Source: Streptomyces flavofungini
Lineage (GTDB): Bacteria; Actinomycetota; Actinomycetes; Streptomycetales; Streptomycetaceae
Assembly (NCBI RefSeq): GCF_014650815.1
Contig: NZ_BMVR01000006.1
Coordinates: 239,912-303,911 of the forward strand
Direction: 5' to 3'
DNA: 64,000 nt
Shown: positions 16,403 to 25,296 of the stretch, piece by piece
Position numbering within the stretch: position 1 is the first letter of the stretch
Layout of the letters: each line of letters starts with the position of its first letter
Position numbers and translations under genes: made by a program
The notes under the pieces: generated by a model
Databases searched by the model: none
What the model saw: the letters and a program-made list of their open reading frames with translations, nothing else
What the model was told of the DNA's origin: nothing

Positions 16403-16954
16403 GTCCGTGACCCCTCCCCTTGACGACCCAGCCCGTGCGTCCCGGCGCACCCGCGCGCCCTTGACGGGACGACTCAGGCGACACTACGACAACTTCCGGA
16501 GCCCAGACACCCGTTCGTGCGCCTTTCTGGCCGGGGGCCTCGGGCTGTGTCACGGATGCCCCCGGCGTGGCATGCCGTCGATCGCCTGTCGGCTCGTCCT
16601 CAACCGCCGGACGGGCTGTGTTCACCTTGCCCGCGCATCATATGCGGCCCACAGGGTCACCCCGCTGCGGCCCACATGGTCACCCCGCCCCGTGATCGAG
16701 GACGAGTACGCAGCGCGATCGACGATGCCCCCAATCAAGCCCATCCGGCGATCGAGGACGAGCGCGCAGCGCGACCAAGGACGCCCCTAATTGAGCCCGT
16801 CCGGCAATCGAGGACGAGCGCACAGCGCGACCAAGGACGCCCCCTGATTGAGCCCGTCCGGCGATTGAGGACGAGCGCGCAGCGCGATCAAGGGCGCCCC
16901 GGGCAACGGAACCAGAAGCCCCACGCCCAGAGGCACCCCCACCCGAGCCGGAGG
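16403..16954. repeat. Intergenic region with a 56-base tandem array of a Streptomyces repeat
   Basis: This 552-base gap separates the transglycosylase start from the polA stop. At about 16690-16910 four direct copies of a ~56-base unit occur, marked by GAGGACGAG at 16698, 16754, 16810 and 16867. An inverted copy of the core lies at about 16593-16613. The same core recurs near 39505 and 61858-62110. No gene is supported here. Confidence 0.8.
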
Positions 16955-19723
16955 CTAATGCGCGGCCGACTCCCAGTCGGCCCCCACGCCCACAGACACA
17001 TCCAACGGCGCTCGAAGCGAAACCGCTCCGGCCATCTCCCGCCGGACCAGCTCCTCCACGGCCGCCCGCTCCCCCGGAGCGATCTCGAGGACGACTTCGT
17101 CGTGGACCTGCAGCAGCATCCGCGAGGTCAGCTTCGCGTCGGTCAACGCCCGGTCCACGTTCAGCATCGCGATCTTGACGATGTCGGCCGCCGTGCCCTG
17201 GATCGGCGCGTTCAGCGCCATCCGCTCGGCCATCTCGCGCCGCTGCCGGTTGTCGCTGTTGAGGTCGGGCAGATAGCGGCGGCGCCCCAGCATCGTCTCC
17301 GTGTACCCCGTCGCACGCGCGTCGTCGACGACGCGGCGCAGATAGTCGCGCACCCCGCCGAAGCGCTCGAAGTACGTGTCCATCAGGCCGCGCGCCTCCC
17401 CCGCCTCGATGCCGAGCTGCTGGGACAGGCCGAAGGCCGAGAGGCCGTACGCCAGGCCGTACGACATGGCCTTGATCTTGCGGCGCATCTCCGCGTCGAC
17501 GCCGGACCGCTCCACGCCGAACACCTGGGAGGCGACGGTGGTGTGCAGGTCCTCACCGGAGGTGAACGCCTCGATGAGGCCCGCGTCCTCCGACAGGTGC
17601 GCCATGACGCGCAGTTCGATCTGGCTGTAGTCGGCGGTCATCAGGGATTCGAAGCCCTCGCCCACGACGAAGCCGCGGCGGATGGCCCGGCCCTCGTCGG
17701 TGCGGACGGGGATGTTCTGCAGGTTCGGCTCCGTCGACGAGAGCCGGCCGGTGGCGGCCACCGTCTGGTTGTACGTCGTGTGGATGCGGCCGTCCGCGGC
17801 GATGGACTTGACCAGGCCCTCGACGGTGACGCGCAGCTTGGCCTGCTCGCGGTGGCGGAGCATGATCACGGGCAGTTCGTTGTCCGTCTGGGCGGCGAGC
17901 CAGGCGAGGGCGTCCGCGTCCGTGGTGTACCCGGTCTTCGTCTTCTTCGTCTTGGGCAGGCCCAGCTCGCCGAAGAGGACTTCCTGGAGCTGCTTGGGCG
18001 AGCCCAGGTTGAACTCGTGTCCGGCGGCGGCGTGCGCCTCCTTCACGGCCTGCTGCACGGCGCCCGCGAACTGCTGCTCCATGGACTCCAGATGGGCGCG
18101 GTCGGCCGCGATGCCGTGCCGCTCCAGGCGGGCCAGGAGCGTGGACGTGGGCAGCTCGACGTCCGTGAGGAGTCCGGCGGCGTTGACCTCCTTGAGGCGC
18201 TCGCCGAAGGCCGTGCCCAGGTCGAGAATGGTGCGGGCCCGCACCATCAGCGCGTCGGCCTCGGCGCCCTCTTCGTCCTCGGTGCCGAACGCCAGCTGCC
18301 CGTCGGCCGCCGCGGGCACCAGCTCGCGACCCAGATACTCCAAGGACAGCGCGTCCAGGTCGAAGGAGCGGCGCCCGGGCTTGACCAGATACGCGGCGAG
18401 CGCGGTGTCCATGGTGATGCCGTCGACGCTCCAGCCGTGCTCGGCGAAGACCCGCATCACGCCCTTGGCGTTGTTCAGGACCTTGGGCCTGTCCGCGTCG
18501 GCGAGCCAGCCCGCGAAGGCGTTCTCGTCGGCCTCGTCGAGCTGCGCCGGGTCGAACCAGGCCGCGGCTCCCCCGGCCGCGGCGAGCGCGACCTCGGTGA
18601 CCGAACCGGTGCCGAGCTGCCAGGTGTCGACGGTGGCCAGGCCGAGGACCGCCGTGCCGTGCTCGCTGAGCCAGGGGGCGAGCTCGCCGGCGCCGAGGAC
18701 GGCGCCGTCCAGGTCGATGCCCTCGGCGGCCGGGGCGGGCTCGGCCTCCTCGGCGCCCGGGTCGACGGCGAGGAGCCGCTCCCGCAGCGAGGGGTTGCGG
18801 ATCTCCAGGGTGTCCAGGACGAGGGCGAGGCCCTTGCGGTCGTACGGGGCGCGGGCGAGCTCGTCGACGCCCTTGGGCAGCTCGACGTCGCGGACCATCT
18901 CGGTCAGGCGGCGGTTGAGCTTCACCGCGTCCAGGTGGTCGCGGAAGTTCTGCCCGGCCTTGCCCTTGACCTCGTCGGCGCGCTCGACCAGCTCCGCGAA
19001 CGAACCGAACTGGTTGATCCACTTCGCGGCCGTCTTCTCGCCGACACCGGGGATGCCGGGGAGGTTGTCCGACGGGTCGCCGCGCAGCGCCGCGAAGTCC
19101 GGATACTGCGCCGGGGTCAGGCCGTACTTCTCCTCCACCTTCTCCGGCGTGAAGCGCGTCAGCTCCGAGACGCCCTTCGTCGGATACAGCACCGTCACGT
19201 GCTCGGTGATCAGCTGGAAGGAGTCACGGTCACCGGTGACGATCAGGACCTCGAAACCGGCCGCCTCCGCCTGCGTGGCCAGCGTGGCGATGACGTCGTC
19301 CGCCTCGAAGCCGTCGACGGCGAACCGCACGGCGTTCATCGAGTCGAGCAGCTCGCCGATCAGCTCGACCTGCCCCTTGAACTCGTCCGGGGTCTTGGAG
19401 CGGTTCGCCTTGTACTCACTGAACTCCGCGGAGCGCCAGGTCTTGCGCGAGACGTCGAACGCCACCGCGAAGTGCGTGGGCGCCTCGTCGCGCAGCGTGT
19501 TCGCCAGCATCGAAGCGAAGCCGTAGATCGCGTTCGTCGGCTGGCCCGTCGCCGTCGTGAAGTTCTCCGCGGGCAGCGCGAAGAACGCCCGGTACGCCAA
19601 GGAGTGCCCGTCCATCAGGAGCAGGCGCGGCCGCTCGCCGCCGCCGGCCGGGGCCGCCTTCCCCGTCTTCTTCGCGGTGCTCGCGACGGGCTCGGACTTC
19701 TTCTTCGCTGCTGTTTCTGCCAC
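16955..19723 (-). CDS. polA: DNA polymerase I
   Basis: The 922-residue enzyme fills gaps and removes RNA primers. The N-terminal 5'-nuclease domain starts with Leu-Leu-Met-Asp-Gly-His-Ser-Leu-Ala-Tyr-Arg-Ala and carries Asp-Gly-Phe-Glu-Ala-Asp-Asp and Thr-Gly-Asp-Arg-Asp. The middle exonuclease-like domain lacks the usual acidic DEDD set, as in other actinobacterial enzymes. The polymerase domain has motif A (Asp-Tyr-Ser-Gln-Ile-Glu-Leu-Arg), motif B (Arg-Arg-x-Ile-Lys-Ala-Met-Ser-Tyr-Gly) and motif C (Gln-Val-His-Asp-Glu-Val). The GTG at 19723 is preferred because family members start at this Ala-Glu-Thr-Ala segment; in-frame GTGs at 19747 and 19753 exist. Confidence 0.96.
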   Translation of the reverse strand: MAETAAKKKSEPVASTAKKTGKAAPAGGGERPRLLLMDGHSLAYRAFFALPAENFTTATGQPTNAIYGFASMLANTLRDEAPTHFAVAFDVSRKTWRSAEFSEYKANRSKTPDEFKGQVELIGELLDSMNAVRFAVDGFEADDVIATLATQAEAAGFEVLIVTGDRDSFQLITEHVTVLYPTKGVSELTRFTPEKVEEKYGLTPAQYPDFAALRGDPSDNLPGIPGVGEKTAAKWINQFGSFAELVERADEVKGKAGQNFRDHLDAVKLNRRLTEMVRDVELPKGVDELARAPYDRKGLALVLDTLEIRNPSLRERLLAVDPGAEEAEPAPAAEGIDLDGAVLGAGELAPWLSEHGTAVLGLATVDTWQLGTGSVTEVALAAAGGAAAWFDPAQLDEADENAFAGWLADADRPKVLNNAKGVMRVFAEHGWSVDGITMDTALAAYLVKPGRRSFDLDALSLEYLGRELVPAAADGQLAFGTEDEEGAEADALMVRARTILDLGTAFGERLKEVNAAGLLTDVELPTSTLLARLERHGIAADRAHLESMEQQFAGAVQQAVKEAHAAAGHEFNLGSPKQLQEVLFGELGLPKTKKTKTGYTTDADALAWLAAQTDNELPVIMLRHREQAKLRVTVEGLVKSIAADGRIHTTYNQTVAATGRLSSTEPNLQNIPVRTDEGRAIRRGFVVGEGFESLMTADYSQIELRVMAHLSEDAGLIEAFTSGEDLHTTVASQVFGVERSGVDAEMRRKIKAMSYGLAYGLSAFGLSQQLGIEAGEARGLMDTYFERFGGVRDYLRRVVDDARATGYTETMLGRRRYLPDLNSDNRQRREMAERMALNAPIQGTAADIVKIAMLNVDRALTDAKLTSRMLLQVHDEVVLEIAPGERAAVEELVRREMAGAVSLRAPLDVSVGVGADWESAAH

Positions 19724-19746
19724 GCCCCCGATCCTGCCACGCCCCA

Positions 19747-19789
19747 CTGACACTCAGGCCATCCCGAGCCCGGCGAGCAGTTGTGTCAG
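19747..19789. promoter_or_regulatory. Inverted repeat in the polA/FdhF divergent region
   Basis: CTGACAC (19747-19753) and GTGTCAG (19783-19789) form a seven-base inverted repeat with a 29-base spacer between the divergent polA and FdhF-like genes. It may be an operator pair; no regulator is implied. Confidence 0.3.
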
Positions 19790-19846
19790 CCCCCCGTGGG
19801 AGGATCGGAGACGTACGTCACGTAGGCGCTCGAAGAGGAGCAGGCC

Positions 19847-22141
19847 ATGGCCAGCAAGCCGCCCAAGGGTGATCCGGTCCAGGACGCGCCGCAGGTCACG
19901 GACGCCCCGCACGCCGCGGCCGGGCTGCCCGCCATCGGCCACACCCTGCGCATCGCACAGCAGCAGATGGGCGTGCGGCGCACGGCTCTCACCCTGCTGC
20001 GCGTCAATCAGAAGGACGGCTTCGACTGCCCCGGCTGCGCCTGGCCCGAGCCGGAGCACCGGCACAAGGCGGAGTTCTGCGAGAACGGCGCGAAGGCCGT
20101 CGCGGAGGAGGCGACGCTGCGCCGCGTCACGCCGGACTTCTTCGCCGCGCACCCGGTCTCCGACCTCGCCACGCGCAGTGGGTACTGGCTGGGCCAGCAG
20201 GGCCGCCTCACCCACCCCATGTACCTGGCGGAGGGCTCCGACCGCTATGAGGCGGTGCCGTGGGAGCGGGCCTTCGACATCGTCGCCGAGGAGCTGGCCG
20301 CCCTCGACTCCCCCGACGAGGCCCTCTTCTACACGTCGGGGCGCACCAGCAACGAAGCGGCGTTCCTGTACCAGCTGTTCGCGCGCGAGCTGGGCACGAA
20401 CAACCTGCCCGACTGCTCGAACATGTGCCACGAGTCGTCGGGATCGGCCCTCACCGAGACCCTGGGCGTCGGCAAGGGCAGCGTCCTCCTGGAAGACCTC
20501 TACCAGGCGGACCTGATCATCGTCGCCGGGCAGAACCCGGGCACGAACCACCCGCGCATGCTCTCCGCCCTGGAGAAGGCGAAGAACAACGGCGCGCGGA
20601 TCATCACGGTGAACCCGCTGCCCGAGGCGGGCCTGGAGCGCTTCAAGAACCCGCAGACCCCGCAGGGCATGCTCAAGGGCACCGCCCTCACCGACCTGTT
20701 CCTGCAGATCCGCCTCGGCGGCGACCAGGCCCTCTTCCGCCTCCTCAACAAGCTCGTCCTGGAGACCGAGGGCGCGGTCGACGAGGAGTTCGTACGCGAA
20801 CACACCCATGGGTACGAGGAGTTCGCCGCCGCCGCCCGCGCCGCCGACTGGGACGAGACGCTGACGGCGACCGGCCTGGACCGCGCCCGCATCGAGGAGG
20901 CCCTGCGCATGGTGCTCGCCTCGAAGCGCACGGTGGTGTGCTGGGCGATGGGTCTGACGCAGCACAAGCACGCGGTGCCGACGATCCGCGAGGTCGTCAA
21001 CTTCCTGCTCCTTCGCGGCAACATCGGGCGGCCCGGCGCGGGCGTGTGCCCGGTGCGCGGCCACTCCAATGTGCAGGGCGACCGCACGATGGGCATCTTC
21101 GAGCGGCCCGCGCCCGCGTTCCTGGACGCCCTGGAGAAGGAGTTCGGGTTCGCGCCGCCGCGCCACCACGGCCTGGACGTCGTCCGCGCCATCCGCGCGC
21201 TGCGCGACGGCGAGGCGAAGGTGTTCTTCGCGATGGGCGGCAACTTCGTGTCCGCGTCGCCCGACACGGAGGTCACGGAGGCGGCGATGCGACGCGCCCG
21301 CCTGACGGTGCACGTGTCCACGAAGCTCAACCGCTCGCACGTCGTGACCGGCGCGCGCGCCCTGATCCTGCCGACCCTCGGCCGCACCGAACGCGATCTT
21401 CAAGTCGGCCCGAAGGGGAAAACCGCCGAGCAGTTCGTGACCGTCGAGGACTCCATGGGGATGGTGCACGCCTCCCGTGGACGCCTGGAGCCCGCGAGCC
21501 CGCATCTGCTGTCCGAGCCCGCCATCGTGTGCCGCCTCGCCCGCAGCGTCCTCGGCCCCGAATCGGCTACGCCGTGGGAGGAGTTCGAGAAGGACTACGC
21601 CACGGTGCGCGACCGCATCGCCCGCGTGATCCCCGGCTTCGAGGACTTCAACGCGCGCGTGGCCCACCCCGGCGGCTTCGCCCTGCCGCACGCCCCGCGG
21701 GACGAGCGCCGCTTCCCGACGGCCACCGGCAAGGCCAACTTCACGGCCGCCTCCGTCGAGTACCCGGCGCTCCCCAAGGGGCGCCTGCTGCTCCAGACGC
21801 TGCGCTCCCACGATCAGTACAACACCACGATCTACGGCTTGGACGACCGCTACCGAGGCATCAAGAACGGCCGCCGCGTCGTCCTGGTCAACCCCGACGA
21901 CGCCCGCGAGCTGGGCCTCGCCGACGGCTCGTACACCGACCTGGTCAGCGAGTGGCAGGACGGCGTCGAGCGGCGCGCGCCGGGCTTCCGCGTCGTGCAC
22001 TACCCGACGGCGCCGGGCTGCGCGGCCGCGTACTACCCGGAGACCAATGTGCTGGTGCCGCTGGACGCCACGGCCGACACCAGCAACACCCCCGCCAGCA
22101 AGTCCGTGGTCGTACGCCTGGAACAATCGGCGACCGACTGA
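19847..22141 (+). CDS. FdhF/YdeP family molybdopterin oxidoreductase
   Basis: The 764-residue protein belongs to the YdeP-like branch of formate-dehydrogenase-H-type oxidoreductases. The N-terminal cysteines Cys-Pro-Gly-Cys and a later Cys-Glu-Asn-Gly match the family's iron-sulfur region. Molybdopterin-binding segments include Tyr-Thr-Ser-Gly-Arg-Thr-Ser-Asn-Glu and Gly-Gln-Asn-Pro-Gly-Thr-Asn-His-Pro. The Asn-Met-Cys-His-Glu-Ser-Ser motif places a Cys where the selenocysteine or cysteine metal ligand sits in FdhF. The MopB C-terminal domain follows residue ~630. In E. coli YdeP is tied to acid resistance; the substrate here is unknown. No molybdenum-cofactor gene is nearby. GAGGAG precedes the ATG at seven bases. 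Confidence 0.92.
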   Translation: MASKPPKGDPVQDAPQVTDAPHAAAGLPAIGHTLRIAQQQMGVRRTALTLLRVNQKDGFDCPGCAWPEPEHRHKAEFCENGAKAVAEEATLRRVTPDFFAAHPVSDLATRSGYWLGQQGRLTHPMYLAEGSDRYEAVPWERAFDIVAEELAALDSPDEALFYTSGRTSNEAAFLYQLFARELGTNNLPDCSNMCHESSGSALTETLGVGKGSVLLEDLYQADLIIVAGQNPGTNHPRMLSALEKAKNNGARIITVNPLPEAGLERFKNPQTPQGMLKGTALTDLFLQIRLGGDQALFRLLNKLVLETEGAVDEEFVREHTHGYEEFAAAARAADWDETLTATGLDRARIEEALRMVLASKRTVVCWAMGLTQHKHAVPTIREVVNFLLLRGNIGRPGAGVCPVRGHSNVQGDRTMGIFERPAPAFLDALEKEFGFAPPRHHGLDVVRAIRALRDGEAKVFFAMGGNFVSASPDTEVTEAAMRRARLTVHVSTKLNRSHVVTGARALILPTLGRTERDLQVGPKGKTAEQFVTVEDSMGMVHASRGRLEPASPHLLSEPAIVCRLARSVLGPESATPWEEFEKDYATVRDRIARVIPGFEDFNARVAHPGGFALPHAPRDERRFPTATGKANFTAASVEYPALPKGRLLLQTLRSHDQYNTTIYGLDDRYRGIKNGRRVVLVNPDDARELGLADGSYTDLVSEWQDGVERRAPGFRVVHYPTAPGCAAAYYPETNVLVPLDATADTSNTPASKSVVVRLEQSATD

Positions 22142-22153
22142 GCGTTCGCTCAG
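22138..22153. promoter_or_regulatory. Perfect 16-base palindrome, TetR-operator-like
   Basis: CTGAGCGTTCGCTCAG overlaps the stop codon of the FdhF-like gene and lies ~70 bases before the thioesterase ATG. The TGAGCG-CGCTCA form is typical of TetR-family operators. No TetR gene is in the window. Confidence 0.55.
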
Positions 22154-22223
22154 CGACCGGCGCGCCATCGCGGTGGCCGCCGCGGTTGTTGTCAGGTGTC
22201 GTCGACGAACGGAGCACGGCCCG

Positions 22224-22730
22224 ATGGGTGAGCAGCACACGACGAAGTTCCCGCAAGAGGTCATCGACGAGTACGCCGCGCTCGGCGTCGACCTGCCCGC
22301 CCTGTTCTCCGCCGGGAACCTCGGCCGGCGCATGGGCGTGCAGATCCTGGAGGCCTCCGCCGAGCGCGTGGTCGGCACCATGCCCGTCGAGGGCAACACC
22401 CAGCCGTACGGCCTGCTGCACGGCGGCGCGTCCGCGGTCCTCGCCGAGACCCTCGGGTCGGTCGGCTCGATGCTGCACGGCGGCAGCCAGAAGCTCGCCG
22501 TGGGCGTCGACCTGAACTGCACGCACCACCGGGGGGTGCGCTCGGGCCTGGTCACGGGCGTGGCCACGCCGGTGCACCGGGGGCGCTCCACGGCGACGTA
22601 CGAGATCGTCGTGAGCGACGAGGACGGCAAGCGGGTGTGCACCGCCCGCCTGACGTGCCTGCTGCGGCCGGTCGACGCGGTGCCCGACATCGACGGGGCG
22701 AACGCCGCGGGCGACGGCCCCACCGCCTGA
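22224..22730 (+). CDS. PaaI-type hotdog-fold thioesterase
   Basis: The 168-residue protein is a hotdog-fold thioesterase. It carries the Leu-Leu-His-Gly-Gly-Ala-Ser-Ala-Val-Leu-Ala-Glu-Thr active-site helix near residues 68-80 (His-Gly-Gly plus the catalytic Glu) and the Gly-Val-Asp-Leu-Asn strand typical of the PaaI/4HBT group. It should hydrolyse an aromatic or short acyl-CoA. A C-terminal Ala/Asp/Gly tail is probably disordered. GGAG lies before the ATG at 22224. It is the second gene after the oxidoreductase on the same strand, but the palindrome between them suggests its own promoter. Confidence 0.9.
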   Translation: MGEQHTTKFPQEVIDEYAALGVDLPALFSAGNLGRRMGVQILEASAERVVGTMPVEGNTQPYGLLHGGASAVLAETLGSVGSMLHGGSQKLAVGVDLNCTHHRGVRSGLVTGVATPVHRGRSTATYEIVVSDEDGKRVCTARLTCLLRPVDAVPDIDGANAAGDGPTA

Positions 22731-22793
22731 ACTCAAGCCGGAAGGGCGGGCGGCGGCAGCACAGCCCGGCCGCCCGCCGGAAGGGGGCGCCCG

Positions 22794-22864
22794 GAGCGTT
22801 GCCGGAGCGGGCGCCCTCGGCCTAGCGCCAGAGCGTTGCCGGAGCGGGCGCCCCCGGCCTAGCG
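22794..22864. repeat. Tandem duplication of a promoter segment (37-base period)
   Basis: Two 34-base copies (22794-22827 and 22831-22864) differ at one base. The second ends in the TAGCGT -10 box of the next gene; the first has TAGCGC, which breaks the TANNNT pattern. Confidence 0.85.
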
Positions 22865-22865
22865 T
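22860..22865 (+). promoter_or_regulatory. -10 box of leaderless lipoprotein promoter
   Basis: TAGCGT is followed by six bases and the ATG at 22872, with no ribosome-binding site. Confidence 0.55.
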
Positions 22866-22871
22866 CGACGC

Positions 22872-23276
22872 ATGAGGCCCCGCAGGCTCCGCCGTGCGCT
22901 CGCTCTCGCCGCCACCCTCTGCGTCCTCCTGCCCGTCGCCGCCGGCTGCGGGGACTCGGGCACCGGCCACGCCCAGGGCGCCCGCACTCCGAAGACCCCC
23001 GCCCCGCGCACCACGTCCCCCGAGGACCTGTGCGCGATCCTCATCGTCAAGTGGGGGCGCGACGTCTACGACTTCGGCAAGGAGCCCTACGGCGACTACC
23101 AGAACCAGGGCCTGTCGAACGGCCAGTACGAGATCCTGCTCGACGTCCTGAAGGCCGCGAAGGCCGAGCGCGAGCGCCACGGGGCCGACGCGGGCCGGAA
23201 CCTGATGCGCCGCCAGGCCCGCGAGAAGTGCGACGACCGCTACCGTGACGGCGGCCCCGGCCCAAACCCCTGGTAG
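22872..23276 (+). CDS. Small secreted lipoprotein, function unknown
   Basis: The 134-residue product begins with an Arg-rich n-region, a hydrophobic core and the lipobox Val-Ala-Ala-Gly-Cys near residues 22-26, so it should be lipidated and anchored outside the membrane. A Thr/Pro linker precedes a compact domain with Tyr-Asp-Phe-Gly-Lys-Glu-Pro-Tyr-Gly-Asp-Tyr-Gln-Asn-Gln-Gly and two further Cys residues that could pair. I do not recognise the family. Transcription seems leaderless, and its promoter lies in a recent-looking tandem duplication. Confidence 0.75.
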   Translation: MRPRRLRRALALAATLCVLLPVAAGCGDSGTGHAQGARTPKTPAPRTTSPEDLCAILIVKWGRDVYDFGKEPYGDYQNQGLSNGQYEILLDVLKAAKAERERHGADAGRNLMRRQAREKCDDRYRDGGPGPNPW

Positions 23277-23978
23277 CGCACGGGCGGACGCCCTCGCTCC
23301 GCCCCACGCCGAGCCCCCGCCCCGCCCAACTCCCCCCGCCCGCACGGCCCGACGGGAACAAGCCCCGACACGGCCATGCCCGGATATCGGACACGAGTCG
23401 TCACCAACCGTATCCGGAGCACGCCACCCGGGCACCGCACCACCGCACCCGTGCGCACACCGTGGTCTTCACCTCAAAAACAGGAGTGCTACGCAAAAAC
23501 ACTCCTGACCGCGCACATTCGCGAAAGCGGAAAAGTGGCACGGAATGCCGGACTCCCTTTTCGTCCAAGTAACGCTGCGTAATGCGCGCGCAATCCGCTC
23601 GCGACCCGCCCGAAGCACGCCACGCAACGCAAAAGATCATTTCCGGGCGTTCGGCTCCGCATACCCCCCGAACACGGCTGTCATGAGTGAAACCACTTAA
23701 CGCTCCTGCACGGATTCCATGGGCGGGATCTGCCGAAGCGTGCATATTCCGCCACAACCGACCCCTGCGTGCCAGCGCGGAATACTCCGTGGCATAACAA
23801 GAGCGTCACAGCCTTGGCTCGACCACTCCACCTGGATCAATTGCCCCCTTAGAGTCACGGCCAGTCACCGCGCCGCCGGGCGCGAACTGAATTGCACGGC
23901 CCGGTACCACCACCAGTACGGCCCGGCGATCTTCACGGCTCCTCCGCAGAGGGGACCGCGCCAGGGAAAGGACCCATC
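23277..23978. other. 702-base non-coding region upstream of the branched-chain amino acid operon
   Basis: This stretch is less GC-rich than its surroundings, lacks credible codon bias in all frames, and presumably carries the operon promoter and a long leader. The clearest structure is the inverted repeat CAGGAGTG (23481-23488) with CACTCCTG (23500-23507), separated by an A-rich 11-base loop, which could be an operator or terminator. A TAGAGT box at 23850-23855 is a possible -10 element ~125 bases before the first gene. Confidence 0.55.
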
Positions 23979-25205
23979 GTGCGAAACCGTTCCGCGCTCA
24001 TCCTCACCACGGTGTTGACCACGGGGGCACTCACCCTCACCGCCTGCGGGTCGCGCGACAAGGACAAGGACAAGGACTCCGGGGACAAGACCACGGTCAC
24101 CATCGGCTTCGACGCCCCCCTGACCGGCGACCTGTCCGCGCTCGGCATCGGCATGCGCAACTCCGCCGAGCTCGCCGTCAAGACCGCCAACAAGGAGAAC
24201 ACGGTCGACGGCGTCGAGTTCAAGCTGGAGCCCCTCGACGACCAGGCCCAGCCCTCCGTCGGCGGCCAGAACGCCCAGAAGTTCATCAGCAACGAAGACG
24301 TCATCGGCGTCGTCGGCCCGCTGAACTCCAGCGTCTCCCAGTCGATGCAGAAGCCCTTCAACGACGCCAGCCTCACCCAGATCTCGCCCGCCAACACCGG
24401 CACCGAGCTGACCCAGGGCGACGGCTGGAAGAAGGGCGACAAGAAGCGCCAGTTCAAGACCTTCTTCCGCACCGCCACCACCGACCAGGTCCAGGGCCAG
24501 TTCGCCGCCCAGTACCTGTTCCAGAAGGCGAAGATCAAGAAGGTCTACCTGATCGACGACCAGAAGACCTACGGCGCCGGCCTCGCCGCGTCCTTCAAGG
24601 ACACCTTCACCAGCCTCGGCGGCAAGATCGTCGGCCAGGACCACGTCAACCCCGAAGACCGCGACTTCAAGTCCGTCGCCTCCAAGGTCAAGGGCAAGGG
24701 CGCCCAAGCCGTCTACTACGGCGGCGAATACCCCGCCGCCGCCCCCCTGAGCCAGCAGCTCAAGGAATCCGGCGCCGACGTGCCCCTCATGGGCGGCGAC
24801 GGCATGAAGAGCGACGAGTTCCCCAAGCTCAACAAGAAGGCCGAAGGCGACTTCGGCACCTCCGTCGGCGCCCCCGTCGAGGAACTCCCCTCCGCGAAGA
24901 AGTTCATCTCGGAATACAACAAGAACTACAAGGAAAACATGGAGACCTACGGTGGCGGCACCTACGACGCCACCTGGGCGATCATCGAAGCCGTGAAGAT
25001 CGCCGTCGACGAAAACGACGGAGAGCTCCCCGACGACGGTCGCGAGAAGGTCCTCGCCAGCATGAGCAAGGTCAAGTTCGACGGCGTCACCGGCAGCGTC
25101 TCCTTCGACGAGTACGGCGACACCACGAACACGATGATGACCGCGTACGAGGTCAAGAACAACAAGTGGGAATCCAAGTTCAGCGAGGCCTACAAGCCCC
25201 GGTAA
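23979..25205 (+). CDS. livK: Branched-chain amino acid ABC transporter, substrate-binding lipoprotein
   Basis: The 408-residue lipoprotein has a signal peptide ending in the lipobox Leu-Thr-Ala-Cys near residue 25 and a Lys/Asp-rich tether. The periplasmic-binding fold type I follows, with the Ile-Gly-Phe-Asp-Ala-Pro-Leu-Thr-Gly-Asp opening, Gly-Val-Val-Gly-Pro-Leu-Asn-Ser near 110, and Tyr-Gly-Gly-Glu-Tyr-Pro-Ala-Ala near 250. It captures leucine, isoleucine or valine outside the cell and delivers them to the two permeases downstream. The GTG at 23979 has GGAAAGGA upstream. It is first in the operon and is separated from livH by a stable hairpin, which would favour higher expression of the binding protein. 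Confidence 0.93.
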   Translation: MRNRSALILTTVLTTGALTLTACGSRDKDKDKDSGDKTTVTIGFDAPLTGDLSALGIGMRNSAELAVKTANKENTVDGVEFKLEPLDDQAQPSVGGQNAQKFISNEDVIGVVGPLNSSVSQSMQKPFNDASLTQISPANTGTELTQGDGWKKGDKKRQFKTFFRTATTDQVQGQFAAQYLFQKAKIKKVYLIDDQKTYGAGLAASFKDTFTSLGGKIVGQDHVNPEDRDFKSVASKVKGKGAQAVYYGGEYPAAAPLSQQLKESGADVPLMGGDGMKSDEFPKLNKKAEGDFGTSVGAPVEELPSAKKFISEYNKNYKENMETYGGGTYDATWAIIEAVKIAVDENDGELPDDGREKVLASMSKVKFDGVTGSVSFDEYGDTTNTMMTAYEVKNNKWESKFSEAYKPR

Positions 25206-25231
25206 ATCTCACGCACACCCATTGACTCAAG

Positions 25232-25267
25232 ACCGCGCGGGAAGCGCTACCAGCGCTCCCGCGCGGT
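25232..25267 (+). terminator. Hairpin between binding-protein gene and livH
   Basis: A 16-base-pair stem with one bulged A (25232-25248 with 25252-25267) and a three-base ACC loop lies in the 91-base gap. It may act as a partial terminator or 3' stabiliser giving more binding protein than permease. Confidence 0.7.
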
Positions 25268-25296
25268 GCCATATCCGAACCAACGGAGGCCCTGCG

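Noticed and set aside
12434..16423. Very long open frame on the + strand (over 1300 codons) across the hrpB 3' half, DUF3068 and transglycosylase genes
   Set aside because: It is antisense or out of frame to well-supported genes, has low-complexity Arg/Gly/Ala composition, and has no family motif; high GC content creates such frames.
16690..16910. Possible CRISPR array from regular 56-base spacing
   Set aside because: The whole unit repeats, without unique spacers, and no cas gene is present.
16517..19750. Long + strand frame opposite polA
   Set aside because: It mirrors polA codons on the other strand and has no recognisable domain.
23401..23757. 118-codon minus-strand frame in the liv upstream region
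   Set aside because: Composition and third-position GC are not coding-like for this genome and no ribosome-binding site or motif is present; the region is better read as promoter and leader.
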